This document shows positions 22,963 through 34,900 of a stretch of 64,000 nt of DNA, piece by piece (within the stretch, counting starts at the first letter, position 1; the number at the start of each line of letters is the position of its first letter). Location of the stretch: positions 54,294-118,293 of the forward strand of contig NW_001865079.1 in assembly GCF_000002865.3 (NCBI RefSeq), in the 5' to 3' direction. Position numbers and translations under genes: made by a program. The notes under the pieces were generated by a model. It did not search any database, had not been told where the DNA came from, and saw only the letters and a list, made by a program, of their open reading frames with translations. This DNA comes from Monosiga brevicollis MX1. Lineage: Eukaryota; Opisthokonta; Choanoflagellata; Craspedida; Salpingoecidae.

Positions 22963-23854
22963 GTGCATCTGTGTAGCGAGGAAGCCGAGGGCGCCACTTC
23001 GCCCGACGTTTACACTGCGCGTCAGACCCAGCTGGAGGAAGAGGTGCGTTTGTCTTTGAACCGAGGACCATGGCGCACAATCCCGGTGCCTCACTCGTCT
23101 GTCTTGAACCGACATTGAATCTAGGTGCAAAAACTTAATGCAGAGTATTTTGCTGCCGTTGCCGCAGCCGAGGCAGAAAAGGCGGCCAAGGAGGCGGCTG
23201 AACGGGCACAATGGGAAGCCGAGGCAGCAGCGCAGGGCGAGAGCGGCGATGATGCTTTGAAGCACGATACGAGAAAGCTGAAAAAGGCCGACCGCATGCG
23301 CCTCGTCCTCAGGAACAAAGACGAGGCAGCCGAGCTGTACAAGGGTGGCAACTACGCCCATGCCATGGCCCGTTATCAAAAGGCCCTCTTGCACTGTGAT
23401 CAGTTTTTCGACCTCAGCGATGAGGATAAGGCCGAGGTGGCCACCCTCAAGGTACAAAGAAGTCGTGTCGCAGCACGCTGATGGAACTTTGTGACCCTGC
23501 CATGCCACTCATCCTGCTTTGGTGTGTCTTTGATTTTTTGGCCTTTGCTTTTGCCAGGCCACGCTGTACTTGAACATTGCCATGTGCAACAGCCAACAAT
23601 CATCGTGGAAAAAGGCCAAAGCCAATTGCGAGACGAGCCTGGAGCTCAACCCGCAAAATCACAAGGCCTACTACCGTTTGGCCGTGGTGTATGAGAATTT
23701 GAAGGACTATCAGGAGGCACTCAAGGCCGTGGGCAAGGGTCTGGCCCTGGAACCCGAGAACGAGGCGCTGACCAAGCTTGAGACGCGCCTCAAAGCTAAG
23801 GAGGCCAAGGCGCGTGCTCAAGAAAAGAAGATGTATGCCAAGATGTTTGGCTAA
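21221..23854 (+). CDS. Divergent Hsp70/Hsp110-like ATPase fused to a TPR domain, 748 aa
   Basis: Predicted chaperone or co-chaperone. Exons 21221-21413, 21508-22870, 22977-23043, 23125-23451 and 23558-23854 close exactly. The N-terminal part has the Hsp70 phosphate-1 motif (YVGVDLGTSGYRLSTM, residues about 28-43), a degenerate phosphate-2 loop (VVDVGQGFANAILI) and the adenosine motif GVELVGGGTCVPLVQSTIE with SHAVAIGTAVLAS. A lid-like helix region with NHLEAFLFATRQ follows, but there is no normal substrate-binding beta domain of full length. After an Ala/Glu coiled coil come about three TPR motifs (AAELYKGGNYAHAMARYQKA; LYLNIAMCNSQQSSWKKAKA; AYYRLAVVYENLKDYQEALK) like those of FKBP and Hip-type co-chaperones. 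Whether it hydrolyses ATP is doubtful. Confidence 0.85.
22919..22960 (+). repeat. Intronic poly-T tract (about 42 nt)
   Basis: A pure T run fills much of the intron between exons 2 and 3 of the Hsp70-TPR gene, close before the acceptor at 22976. It is on the sense strand and could act as an extreme polypyrimidine tract. Confidence 0.9.
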
Positions 23855-24275
23855 CTTGAGTGCATGGCCCAGGGGACTGTAGAACGTGCGGGCACTGCCA
23901 CAGCTGGAGCAACGGCACACAAATGCACACACGTGTCAAGTAGTGAGTCAATTGACTGATCAGATCACGCCGATGCCTTGCAATCACACGCAGCGCATTG
24001 CTGACACTATTGAAGACCGCATCAGAGAATTGACAGAGCAGGACGGGTTCAAAACGAAAACAGGCAAAAAAAAAAAAATCAAAAACCAAAGGAAGAACAA
24101 CAACCGCCAGCAAGAGGACAAGGCAAAGAAAGAAAACAGGAAAGACAGTGCAGGGTAAACACGCGAAATCAGCACAAACAGACGATCAATAGAAAATCCT
24201 GCCCAGGAGAATTCTAGGCAGCGAGGACGCCACAAGGCGGCGCCACGGAATAGGGCCCCGGGCCTATAGATTTGT
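23855..24275. other. Convergent intergenic region
   Basis: About 420 bp between the stops of the Hsp70-TPR gene and the Cys-rich gene. It contains an A-rich stretch near 24065-24130 and no supportable coding sequence. Confidence 0.45.
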
Positions 24276-25443
24276 TTACTTGAGGAGCGGCTGGCGATCC
24301 GAGGCGCTGTAAGCGGGGGGCGCCGTTGCGACGGGCTGAGCACCGTAAGGACCAGGGGCGGCAGCACCCAGGGCCGAAGGGCCACGGGCCATGGGAGCAC
24401 CGTAGTCAGCGGCGGTGGCGTGCAGGTTGAGCTCGTGGTCGACCTGAGCCTGCATGCAGGCCTGAGTGAGGCAGTAGACGACATCGGCGATAAAGTCAAT
24501 GAGCTTGGCCAAGTGGATCAAGTCACGATGGAAAATGGCCGCAATGTGGCACAGGCAAGAGCTAGAGGAAGAGCAAGTCGTGGGCATGAGTACGGTAACC
24601 GTGACAAACAAAACAAGCCCTTGGGTTTGGTGCCAGGTGCCTCGCGGGAAATAATGCAGGAGACGCACAGCAGCTGCATGCAGTTGTTGAAGCGGATGAG
24701 GCGATTATCGCAGGGATCGGTGACAATCTGACGCTCATCCTGGACGTAGATGCGCGTTGCCGAGATGGCGCAATTCTCGCAGCACACGACCTGCGTTCAC
24801 CACACATGTGGATGCACGCGTGGAGCAGACCAATCAGGTGAAAGAAAATCAAAAGACGCAGCCATGGTTCAGAGAAAGGATGGGGAATATTGATAATGAG
24901 TCAAAATCAAAGAGGGGTGGCGCACCTCCAGAAACAGGCACAAGTTGGGGCAATCCTCTTGGCCCGGGCAGCAAGTGCTCGTGATGCTGGGACAGATGTA
25001 GCCCTGGCAGCACCTGAATGACAGCAAGCAGACCGCAATGCCAAGAGGTTAGGATCGGCGGGGCATGGGGCCTGACCAATCTTGTGTAGATTCCATGTCA
25101 AGAAAAGGGGAGAGGGCCAAGGGATTTCGTACTTGTAGCGGGTCATGTCGTAGTTGAGGGCCCGGCGACGCAGGTGGAAGGACATGCAAGGTGCGCAGAA
25201 CATGGAGAGCAGGCAGCCACCGGGGTTGTCGCAGCACGAATGCATCATGCTGGTCTCCCATTGCCGTGCCTAAGCGCCAAGTACATGAAACACACGATCG
25301 CGCAAATGCGATACAACGGGAACGGAGGTGAGAGCGCTTGCGGCGCTCAGAACATCACCACCCTACCCCACGGGCAACACACAAACCTGGAGGTGGATAC
25401 GAGGATCATCCTCATGCGGCGCGCCATCGCACAGAACGTTGCC
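24276..25443 (-). CDS. Cys-rich protein of unknown function, at least 229 aa (5' end uncertain)
   Basis: Conserved-looking eukaryotic Cys-rich protein; I know similar sequences but no function. Phase-consistent exons are 25443-25387, 25269-25133, 25013-24926, 24790-24669 and 24561-24276. The core reads [80 protein letters not shown] and [20 protein letters not shown], then a helical segment [20 protein letters not shown]. Many Cys pairs could be lipidated or bind metal. The end is Ala/Pro/Gly-rich and closes SDRQPLLK, like a cytosolic sorting signal. Upstream exons must lie in 25504-25900, where a CA repeat and the assembly gap block a clear model; an exon end ALDRKILM at 25527-25504 fits the phase. 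Confidence 0.65.
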
Positions 25444-25454
25444 CTAGACCACGC

Positions 25455-25456
<2 letters not shown>

Positions 25457-25503
<47 letters not shown>
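25457..25503 (+). repeat. (CA)n microsatellite
   Basis: About 23 CA units lie in the probable first intron of the Cys-rich gene. Shorter CA runs follow at 25560-25579 and 25614-25641. Confidence 0.95.
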
Positions 25504-25504
<1 letters not shown>

Positions 25505-26351
25505 ATGAGTATCTTGCGATCCAAGGCCTCATCCTCGTTTCCGGACGCAAAGTGTCCCGCACACACACACACACACACTGGTCCGATCTCCAACCCCCAC
25601 ACACCTTTCCCAAAACACACACACACACACACACACACACATCAACCCTGCACCAACGCTTTCTCAAGACACAACCCCCAACCCTCGACCCCGAAATCCA
25701 CCAGCCTGTGCCATCGCAAACCCAAGAAGAGCACCAGGCGATTGCCCCCCCCCCCCCCCCCCGGGANNNNNNNNNNNNNNNNNNNNNNNNNNNNNNNNNN
25801 NNNNNNNNNNNNNNNNTGCAAACCCAAGAAGGGCCCCGGGGGATTGCCCCCCCCCCCCCCCCCCGGTACACCCGGACGTACCATGATGCCGGTGTCGGTC
25901 AAATCGAAAAGAAATTGAACGTCAGCGCACACACATGTGCTTTTATAAAAGAGATCGCGTGTGGGTGCTGGTGGCGTTCTCTTAAATTTTCTCTCAAAGT
26001 GTCTCTCTCTCTGTTTCTCTCTGAATTCGCACTTTTATCGCTCTCTCTTTTGCCTTCAGCTCCCTCTCCCTCTTAAAACTTTCTCCAAGCACAACCTCTC
26101 TCTCTTTCTCCAGACATACGTATCAGCAACTTTATCTGACAATCCAATGAAGACAACAACTTGTCAAAATCTCTATAAATTTGCTTCGACTTATACAGAC
26201 CAAAACCATTGAGAATCGTGCATATTTTGAGTATGCTCACTACGTTCGCCGGCATTTTTCTCGTGCGCCGGCTGCGGACTTTTTTCGAAAAAAAAAAAAA
26301 AAAGTGGCAGCGCAGAGTTTTGTTTTTTTTTTCCAGAACGGCAGAACGATC
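25504..26351. other. Region between Cys-rich gene and PAF-acetylhydrolase gene
   Basis: It holds CA repeats, the gap, two C homopolymers and a CT-rich AT-rich stretch (25980-26220). Upstream exons of the Cys-rich gene and the promoters of both genes should lie here. A frame near 25885 reading VQFLFDLTDTGIM before a GTACGT donor on the minus strand could be an early exon, but I cannot link it. Confidence 0.4.
25767..25816. other. Assembly gap (50 N) flanked by a near-identical duplicated segment
   Basis: Exactly 50 N. The sequence on both sides is nearly the same: GCAAACCCAAGAAG, then a short variable part, then GATTG and a C run of 17-20. This suggests a joined pair of reads from the same place, not a true gap. 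Confidence 0.9.
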
Positions 26352-28724
26352 ATGTGGTGGTGGGTAACGGAGATGGCCTGGGGGTTTGATCAGCAGCTGC
26401 CAGCGCTGATGGCAGCTGGGTATGCGTTGGGTAAGTGGTGCCGCAATTGTGCAAGTTGTATAGGTGGCTGTCGTTTTTGGCAAAATGGCTCCAACACACC
26501 AGTCGTACACTTTGCTTGACACTTTGGGTCGACTGTTCCCTGTTTGGTAGCTGGCTGGACCGTTTGGCGCGGCTATCGGTCCGCCCCTGCCATGGCGGCG
26601 CTAGGAGCCGCCACCGCTGCTTGGCCCGAGGTACGCTGACTTTGGACCGCCAGCCGTGAACCTGCTGCTCGCGCGCACTGACAACAACGCCGCGTGCTTG
26701 CACGTGTATGCGCTCGACTTTGGCAGGCCGGACTAACCATCTACCTGGGTGCTGCAATCTTGCATGCGCTCTTCGTGCTCTACATCTGGCCAATGCCACG
26801 CCTGCCAGACCCAGAGGGGCCCCACCAACACCAGCAGTGCACCCTCACCTTTGTCCCCGGTCCTGGTGAGCAGGCTGCCCGCACCTCACTCTCGCAATTT
26901 GCAAGGCGCGACCCGCATTCAAAACACCCTGCTCAACGAAGCTCACTCAAATCGAACGAACATGCAGAGGGCCCGATGCTGGTACGGATTTTCAGCCCGA
27001 TTGATCAGGCGGCGCATGCTGCGCTGCCCCGGATGCCATTCAAGGATGACGTGGCTGAGTGCCATGGGTTTGTCCAGTACGGCGCCCCGGCTGTCGTCCA
27101 GCGATATTTCGGCTGGATCCTTGACTATTGGACACACGTTGAAACCAATTTCGCCTTGGGTGATGCCCCACCCAGCGTGCGGGATGGCCCCATCATCATC
27201 TTCTCCCACGGCAATGGCGCTTCGAGCACCATGTACCTGGGCACAATCAGCGAACTCGTCAGCCGCGGGTATGTGCCAATGCCAATCTCTCCTCCATCTG
27301 TCCTACCCATGCCCTCCCATGTTACCGCACAAATGCACTTATGTTTTTCCAGGGCTTTGCCATCTTCTTTCCAAGCGTTCTGTTCTCGAGAGTGTGTTTG
27401 AACTCTTCCACCTTGGCCATTCCATTCACCTTGACCGTGACCCTTGCAACTCGCAGAGCCATTTGTGTGTGTGTTGAACACACGGATGGTAGCGCTGGCA
27501 TCACGCGAACTTCAAAGGGGGATTGGATTCCATATGACACGTCGGTCGAGCAACTGCGTAGGTACCATCGTAGCCATGCACCCAGAGTCGTTGGATCGCT
27601 CGCCAGCCCCTCGCCTCTGTTGTTGGTTTTGGCTTTTGGTTTTTGGTTTTGGTTTGTTTTTTCAGCTTTCTGCTTTCTCGACAAGAGAGGAACCTATCCC
27701 GCAAGGGCGATGACTGCTGACTCTCGTCATTGTCCTGTGCTTGATTGCATCCCCCGTGTGTGATGATGTGGACAGCACCGCTTCCCGATCAGATCTACCA
27801 GCGTCGACTCAAGTGCTGGCTGCGACTACGTGAAATGCGTCAACTTGTCGACTGGGGTGCGTTTTGACTCACCAAAGCAACGCTGCGCGCGCACACTTAC
27901 TAAATTTGCACAGACCTCTCACCTGATGGCTGACACAGTGCGCAGCAAGGAACACCCGATCCTGGCCCAGTGCGACACAAGCAAAGTCATTGTATCTGGC
28001 CACAGCTTTGGTGGGGTGACGGCACAAGCTTTGGCCTACTCGGATATGATGCCTGAAGGTGCCATTCAAGGCTGCCTCGTACGTCCTTTTGCCTCTCGTT
28101 TTTTTTTCCTTGTTTTTTTTTTTTTTTCTTTTCTTGTCGTTCCTGGTCTCTTTCTCTCGCATCGTTTGTATAGCATTCGTTGCCATTTTTGGTGCCGCGC
28201 TGGAAAAGGTGTGCTTTGGACTCAATCCGGGACTGTCATGCCTAAACTTCCAGGTGATTGACCCGGCCATGGATTGGGGACCAACGGGTTTGCGCCGTCT
28301 TTTGCTGGCGGGACAGGCCCAAGACGACTTTACTGAGGACTGCTCACCGCAGCACAAGGCCGCCGCCGGCCGTCTTGATGGCGTCAACTTTTTGGCCTCG
28401 CGTGCGCGTGCCGTTCCAACTACCGTCATTTACTCGGGCTCTTGGCATGCCAGCGTGCCTCGGATGCGCAGTGCCCTCAGCAGTCTGATCACCGCCACTG
28501 GCCCCAAAGCCGTCGCCATGGTTGAGCACTGCACGCACGTCGAGCAGAGCGATGCGGGCGTCATGCTCCCCAGTTTCGTGAGCAAGGCCCTCCACCTAGT
28601 GGGCCCCGAACGCAGCCCTGAAGCCAAGCTCCGTGACCAACGGGCAGCCTGCGTTGGCCATCTCAACTACGTCCGACAGTCCACCCCCGGTGCTCCCCTA
28701 AAGACTGACTTGTCTGTCTTATGA
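26352..28724 (+). CDS. Platelet-activating-factor acetylhydrolase-like lipase, 463 aa
   Basis: Alpha/beta hydrolase of the PLA2G7/PAFAH2 family, expected to release short or oxidised acyl chains from phospholipids. Exons 26352-26430, 26551-26630, 26727-26865, 26968-27268, 27457-27557, 27776-27856, 27939-28078 and 28254-28724 close exactly. Family marks: GPIIIFSHGNGASSTMY before the first core strand, CVEHTDGSAGITRTSKGDW, and the nucleophile elbow VIVSGHSFGGVTAQALAY with Ser283. IDPAMDW carries the likely Asp and VEHCTHVEQSDAG the likely His. A hydrophobic segment, AGLTIYLGAAILHALFVLYI (exon 3), suggests membrane anchoring instead of secretion. Exon 4 and exon 7 acceptors were chosen by phase and are the least sure. 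Confidence 0.82.
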
Positions 28725-28869
28725 CGCAGCATCGAAAACACGCTTACACCCTCTTGATGAGGTTTTTTAATTTCCAGAGGTGTTTTGAGATGACTGGCAC
28801 ACAAGTGTAGATCTGTCACACATTTCAGTTTTAAAATTTCGCGCCAAAAATTTCATCGTTTCAAATTCA

Positions 28870-28872
<3 letters not shown>

Positions 28873-28952
<80 letters not shown>
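28873..28952 (+). repeat. (TC)n microsatellite, about 40 units
   Basis: Pure TC repeats for about 80 bp end 40 bp before the CENP-C start codon, so they lie in its promoter or 5' UTR. The 267 bp between the lipase stop and this start holds nothing else. Confidence 0.95.
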
Positions 28953-28954
<2 letters not shown>

Positions 28955-28991
28955 GTCTGAGTGTGTGGCGTTGAAACGGCAGCCAGTCACA

Positions 28992-31313
28992 ATGTCGGCG
29001 CGTCGTACTAGTCGGCGCCGGGTGCAGGAGACCCTGGGACCAGAGTTGATTGGCTTGTCGGCTGGTCATCGTGCACCCCGCGATGCCAAGCGCAAGAGTG
29101 ATGGCTCGTACGACATGGATGACTTTTTCAGCGACCGCTCAGGTACTCGCGCGCGCGCGCGCGCCGTTGAACCTCGATCAGGGGCAGACAAGCCTTTGAG
29201 GCCGGCAACCCGTGGTCCACTTGCTCATGCCACTTTGAACGTTGTGCTTTGAACCTTTTAGAACCCGTGGACGACTTGGAGGATAGCCAAGACCTCCCCT
29301 CCCCCGTGTCCACTGCTCCCCCCTCGACCCGAGCCGTAAGCCTGTTTGCCCTGCGCGTATGCCGTGCTTTACTCTCCCGCATCGCCTTCACCTTGATGCA
29401 TCTGCCCCCTTGACTTGAACTTTCCATCTCTGACACACACGCACGTGCACACGCACACACTGCCTCATTGACGTATTCACACCCCGTGCCGCTCTCCGAT
29501 CAGACGCTGGGAAAGAAGGGTCCAATCTCTCGAGTCACCTCGACGCCGGCCGTCTCCTCTCCCCTTTCTCGCCAAGGCAATAAGACACCTCAGTCTTTGC
29601 ACAAGCCCAGCCCTGCCATGTCCAGTATCAAGCGCAGCTCGAAGCGTACCAGCCTAGCCCCTGGCACCCCCATGACACCCGAAGTGCCCCCGCCAGGTCA
29701 GGCGCCCTGCTCCTTACCCCTGCCTGCTTTTGTTGGTGGGCCCGGTGCCAATCTGAGAGTGGACATGGTTTAAGCTGCCAAAAGCACAATACACACGCAC
29801 CTGACACAATGTCTATGCCTTGTCTCTCTTTTTAGATTTTGATGACGCACCGACTCCGGGGGCTCAGACGCCAGTGCAAGCAATCGACTTTGATGGCGGC
29901 GACGCCACCCCAACCAATGCGAGCCATCAAAGTGCCGCAGCTGAAGCTTCCCCGGCCCCCGCCGAGAGCTCGCAAACAGATAACGCGGAGGAAGAAGGCG
30001 CAACCGCGCCATCTGCAGGTGAGGTTTGGCCATCGCGCGGCCATCACCTCCAAATCGCTTCAGCGCCTCACGCTCGTGACTGCCGCCATCTTGCCGGTAC
30101 AGCCAAAGCTTCTGCCAAACGGGCGCCACGGGCACGGGGCATGGACATCAACGTCATGAACATCCTTGAGCCACACGCTGAGGGTCGACCCCAGCGCAAA
30201 CGCATTCCACCCACCCGCTTTTGGAAGGGTGAAAAACCCATCTACGTGCCTCGTACGCTCGACCAACTTGGGCCACCTCCCCTTCCGTGCCGTTTTATGG
30301 CCAGCATGACACTGTGCTGGCTGACGCGCCCGAACCCGCTCACTAACATTGCCATCGCGACATCGTTTTTGCTATCTACCGACGCAGATGAGGTGGATGG
30401 CCATCGTACTGGAACCATGACTATTGCAGATGTTCTGACCAAGCCGACGCCCGCCGTCGAACACAAACGAGTATGTTGTTTAGACATCTGTCCTGAATCT
30501 AGTCCACGGCACTTTTTGCAACATGTGCTGACAACTGCCTGCATCCCCAATCTTTGCCAATCTCTTCTCCTCAGATGCGCAGGACAAAGCGAAAACTGAC
30601 CAAGGCCGAGAAAATGGCTGCTGGGTCCCGCACCCCCGTCGTTACGCCCAAGCGCCCTCGGGGCGAACTCAATCCCATGGATGTGCGCGTGCTCGAATCA
30701 CCTGAGATCCCGGTGATCGATTACACGTCCGACAAGCCAGATGAGACGGTACCATTGAAGGTGGCCATGACCTATGCCATGCAACAATGGGCCTCCACCC
30801 CCAAGAACCCAGGTCTCAAGTACAGCAAAAACTTTCAAGACCGTACCTGTGGCTGGTCGAGCGGCATGCTCGAACTTGACTTTGGTGCCTCCAAGGGAGA
30901 AGTGAGCAGCACCAACAACTTTATGGTGAGCTATTGACCAGCCTGAGCCTGATTCAATGCACCGCCTGGCTTTCTCATGCGCACATACTTTTGTCAACCT
31001 GCATCTGACACGCTGGACCGTATAGCTATTCTCCGTCCTTTCCGGCGTGGTCCAAGCCACCGTCAACGAGAGCAAAATCACCTTGGGCCCAGGAGGCACT
31101 TTTTTCGTTCCGCCCAGTACGTTGATCGGGAGACCATATGAGTCGAGTGGGGATTCAGTTTGGATACTAGCGCGCGCGCTGCTGCTGCCTGTTCCCACGG
31201 GCAGGTCTCTCATCACATGTGGACGGTGTTTAGACAACAAATACGGCCTCATCAACCAAAGCGATGATTGCAAGGTCATCCTCTCTTTTGCCAGTGTCCA
31301 GCTGAAGCGCTAA
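28992..31313 (+). CDS. CENPC: CENP-C / Mif2 centromere protein, 464 aa
   Basis: Inner kinetochore protein that binds CENP-A nucleosomes. Exons 28992-29142, 29262-29335, 29504-29696, 29836-30018, 30103-30291, 30388-30470, 30575-30925, 31026-31116 and 31234-31313 close exactly. The N-terminus is basic (MSARRTSRRRVQETLGPEL) and the middle is Ser/Pro/Thr-rich and disordered. RPQRKRIPPTRFWKGEKPIY (about residues 224-245) fits the CENP-C motif, with the Arg anchor and the aromatic pair of the family (R-x-S-x-R-x-x-x-x-P-x-x-[YF]-W). The C-terminus is a cupin dimerisation fold: FSVLSGVVQATVNESK, LGPGGTFFVPP, NNKYGLINQSDDCKVILSFA. The exon 5 donor is the weakest junction. Confidence 0.87.
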
Positions 31314-31905
31314 AACGCGTTAGCTCGTGTGCCATGACCCCTGGCCTGCATGTCCAATGTTGTGTCTGTCTTGACCCGCCCTGTTTTCACCCCTTTTTGG
31401 CGGCCATGTCGAGGTTTTTGCTCTCCCACCCCGCATGTTCCAGTCTCTCGGCTCTCTTCATCACCACGGCATCTGCCGTTACTCAGCAACCCAGTTGTCG
31501 TGTGCCGCCTTGACTTCCGCTTGAGCAAAAGCAATGCGTTTTATACAGAAAGAATTGATAACCATTGAGAAACCCTAGGCAGTTCAGTTTACGCCATCAC
31601 AACCGGTGGAGAAAACTCGAAATTTCTTCCCCCTTTTTTTTTTTTTTTTTTTTTTTTTTCTTTCAAAACGAGCGCAAGGTTTGTCTCCTGCTCAATTTTA
31701 ATTCTTCCTAGGCCTCAAGTCGCAGTGTCATGTTACCTGTTTCTCAGCGGTTGTGCTGCATCTGATCGATTTTAGAAACTTTACGGCCTTTCGTTTTTGA
31801 TTCAGGTGTCTTGAAATTTTCAGCTTCATTTGACATGATGCATTGATAGATTTCGAATTTTTCTAGTCAATTATAAAAGGTCAACAAAGTTGCCGCTTGA
31901 TGCGC
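31314..31905. other. Convergent intergenic region with poly-T tract
   Basis: About 590 bp between the CENP-C and UBE3C stops. It is AT-rich from 31540 on and includes a T run of about 31 nt at 31629-31659. No coding sequence can be supported. Confidence 0.5.
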
Positions 31906-34900
31906 TCAGCTCAGCCCAAAACCCTCCGTTTCGTAAATAGCTTTGTACAGCCGATCCTTCAGAATCTCGCGTGACGTGTAAGGTGGAAGCTTGAGTAGGT
32001 TCATGCAGGTTGCAGCCGACGGCAGACGCGAGGGATCCTGGCTGTTGGCAATGGCAATTCGCGGATGCATGGCTTGGAACCCCAGAATGGGCGGGCGTGG
32101 GCAACTTGTGATGAAGCGCAGCAGCTGCTCACGTGCATCGTTGTCCATCTCATGCACCACCGACCAGAAGAGTTGAATGGGCACATCATCAGCCCTGAAG
32201 CCGTTGTACACGACGTGGCGTCGAAACTCCTCCACATCAATCACTTGCTTCTCGCCTCGGATCAGCTTACGCAACTCGGCTGGGGCAAAGAGACGCAGCA
32301 GCGCAGCAGGTACCGCCTGTTCCAAGCCCTGTTGGAATGCAACAATTTGTTGGCGGGTACGCCGGCGCAGATAAAAATCGGCCATGTGGTAGACATAGCG
32401 AATGCGGTTCTCATTGGTCACGGCCACGTTTGCACCGTCTGGCACAAGATTGTAAAGGCGGTGTCCTGTCACCTCGGAGCCCGCGACTGTAAAGGTCAGA
32501 TCAAGCTCAGATACGTCGCCAGCATAGTCCTTGACCTGCACCAGGTTTTGATAGAGCTCGGCGTCCAGGTCTCGCAGTTCGTTCAGCGAAACGCGCCCGC
32601 CCAGGATTTGGGTGAGGAAAAAGTTACAAAACGTCAAATCAACCAGCATCTCGGCCCGCAAAGCTCGTCCAACAATGGTACCCAAGAATTTGTAGTGCCG
32701 GTCTGCGTCCGGATCAAGCAGGGGCATATCCGGATTGGGGTACAACTCACGGGAGCTGGACTCCAGGAAAAACCCTCGGGTCGGATCAAAGCCCTCCCGA
32801 CAGATCAGCTGCAAGAATTCACGGAAGAGGCCGCCACCATCCACGCCAGCTTCGGGTAAGCCGTCTTTGGTAATGGTCACCTGGATCTGCTCCTTGCCCG
32901 ACATGGCACTCAGTGCCGAAAATGCATCCGCGTAAGGGGTTTCGCGGCTGATGCGGACCGGGTGACGTTCAAACACCGGTACCGTGTCCAAGCCCACCAT
33001 GACCTGAAACAGGTGAGCTCGATCCAGGAAGGGTACCACAAAAGGCGTGTGCAACAAGACGTTGCCTGCTGTAGCATCCACCCCCGCGGGCACGTTTCGG
33101 CCATGGGAGGAGAGAAAGTCGAGCAGAGCGCGTGGGTTGAGAGCCTGCAGCGGCCCGCTGACGCGCGGCACAAGCCAAAGCTCGTCACCCATCCACGAAA
33201 TACCATGTGTCCGCTGCTGTAGTTGCTTGAGCAGCGGGGCAACGACGTTTGTCAGAACTCGACTTGTTTGACCACTCAGGAGTGCCGAGACCGTGTAGCT
33301 CAGCACATTCTTGATGAGTTGCACAAAGGTGGTTCGCGTGTATACGCTTTCCAGGTAGGTACCAAGTTTATCATTGGGCACAATGGCCAGATCGTAGCCA
33401 GCGGCACGGAAAAAGATGTCAAGGACCGGGAGCAGTGCGTCATCGGAGCTGCCTGGGGAGGGGGCCAGCAGGTTCAGCACGCGCTGGGCTAGACTGGCCA
33501 AGAATTGGGGCTTACTGGCGAGCTGATGAAGCGAGCGCACCAGAATGGCCTCGGTGGGACAGAGCCGTAGTGCACCGTGAATCACGGCGGCAAACGCATC
33601 ATACTGATCACAGTTGGCAGCAATCGCATCCAGACGCGTCACCTCATCCGCAGTGAGCAATGCATTGACAAGCGCCACGGCACTGGGGACAGTGCGTGTG
33701 CGCTTGGCTTCGTCCTCTGCGTCGCTCTCTGCCTCGGAATCACTATCGTCGTCACTGCTGCTGTCCGCCGCGCCTTCTGAGCGGGCTGGTCTTTGAGACT
33801 TGGGCTCAAGGACATCGCGGAGACCCAGCATGCGCATCAGGGCGCCAATGGTCGTCGCCAGCAAGGGCAAAATTTGTGCAGCATTGGCGAGTCCACCGTC
33901 TGCAACGAAGTACGTGAGGCTAATGAGTCACATCGCTTCCAGGAGGAGAGATGGGCACCCGAGGCTTGAACGATGGATTCACCTTGACAGCGGACAGACT
34001 TGAGGAGCAGCAAACCAAATGCAGCCAGTTTATTGGCGTCATTCAAGAGTTGCCACGGGCCCGTGGCCCTACACGCCACGCAAAGGCATACAGGGATTAA
34101 GTGAGCTTGACTGCTTGGAAGCAAGATCAGCAGCGTTTGTGGCAGAAATTGGTTACGTACGGTGGTGCCTGTGCAAACTGGCTAACCAACGTCTTGATCA
34201 TGGCGTCGGTCAGAAGATCTGGCACTCTACGGCGTGAGGCAAATGCAAGCGTTGAGAGTTGCAAGCCCTCAAGTATTCATTTTTGCTTCGCACAATTTTT
34301 ATGAAAAAAAAAAAAAAAAAAAATAATAATAATAATAAATAAGAAAACCAGACAGACACTGAGACGGGCAAAAACATACCTGGCTGTTTGACTCTCGGCA
34401 TCGAAAAAGTCTAGGTAGAGACGAAGGTGGAGGTCCGACGAGCTAGGCAATGCACGGGCAGCCGTGAGAAAAGCGCAGGGTGAGGGGAGACGGGTGCAAA
34501 TCCGTGTCGAAAGGCCTTGCAGAAAGGCCCTGGCAAGCTCGTCTGAATACCTGACGACCCGAAGCACAAGGCGAGCAATTTGTGCAAGCATTTGCTGCTG
34601 GCCTCCGGAGAGTGTGTGGTGGGATTTTACAAGTCGTTGTACGAGGGTGGTGGACTCGCTCGAGGACAAGGTGGCTTGATAACCCTGTTCCAGCTGTCCC
34701 GAGAGAAAAGCACCGTGAGATGTGCCGTACGAGGGATGTGCGCCACGACATCACCCAAGGTGCGTACCACAACATTGAGCCCCAAAACACAGGCCATGAG
34801 GAGTAAGGCATTGTTGCCCGTGGCTGCATGCCTGCCGTGAACAGGAAAACAGGTTAGCGACAAGAGGGCAGGCATCTTTGAGCTGGGGCTGGTGAGCAAC

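Noticed and set aside
22378-23118. 246-codon frame within the Hsp70-TPR gene
   Set aside because: It is a shifted frame of the real exon and crosses the intronic poly-T tract.
25444-25900. Frames with long Thr-His or Cys-Val runs around the gap
   Set aside because: They translate CA/GT microsatellites, C homopolymers and N; no coding meaning.
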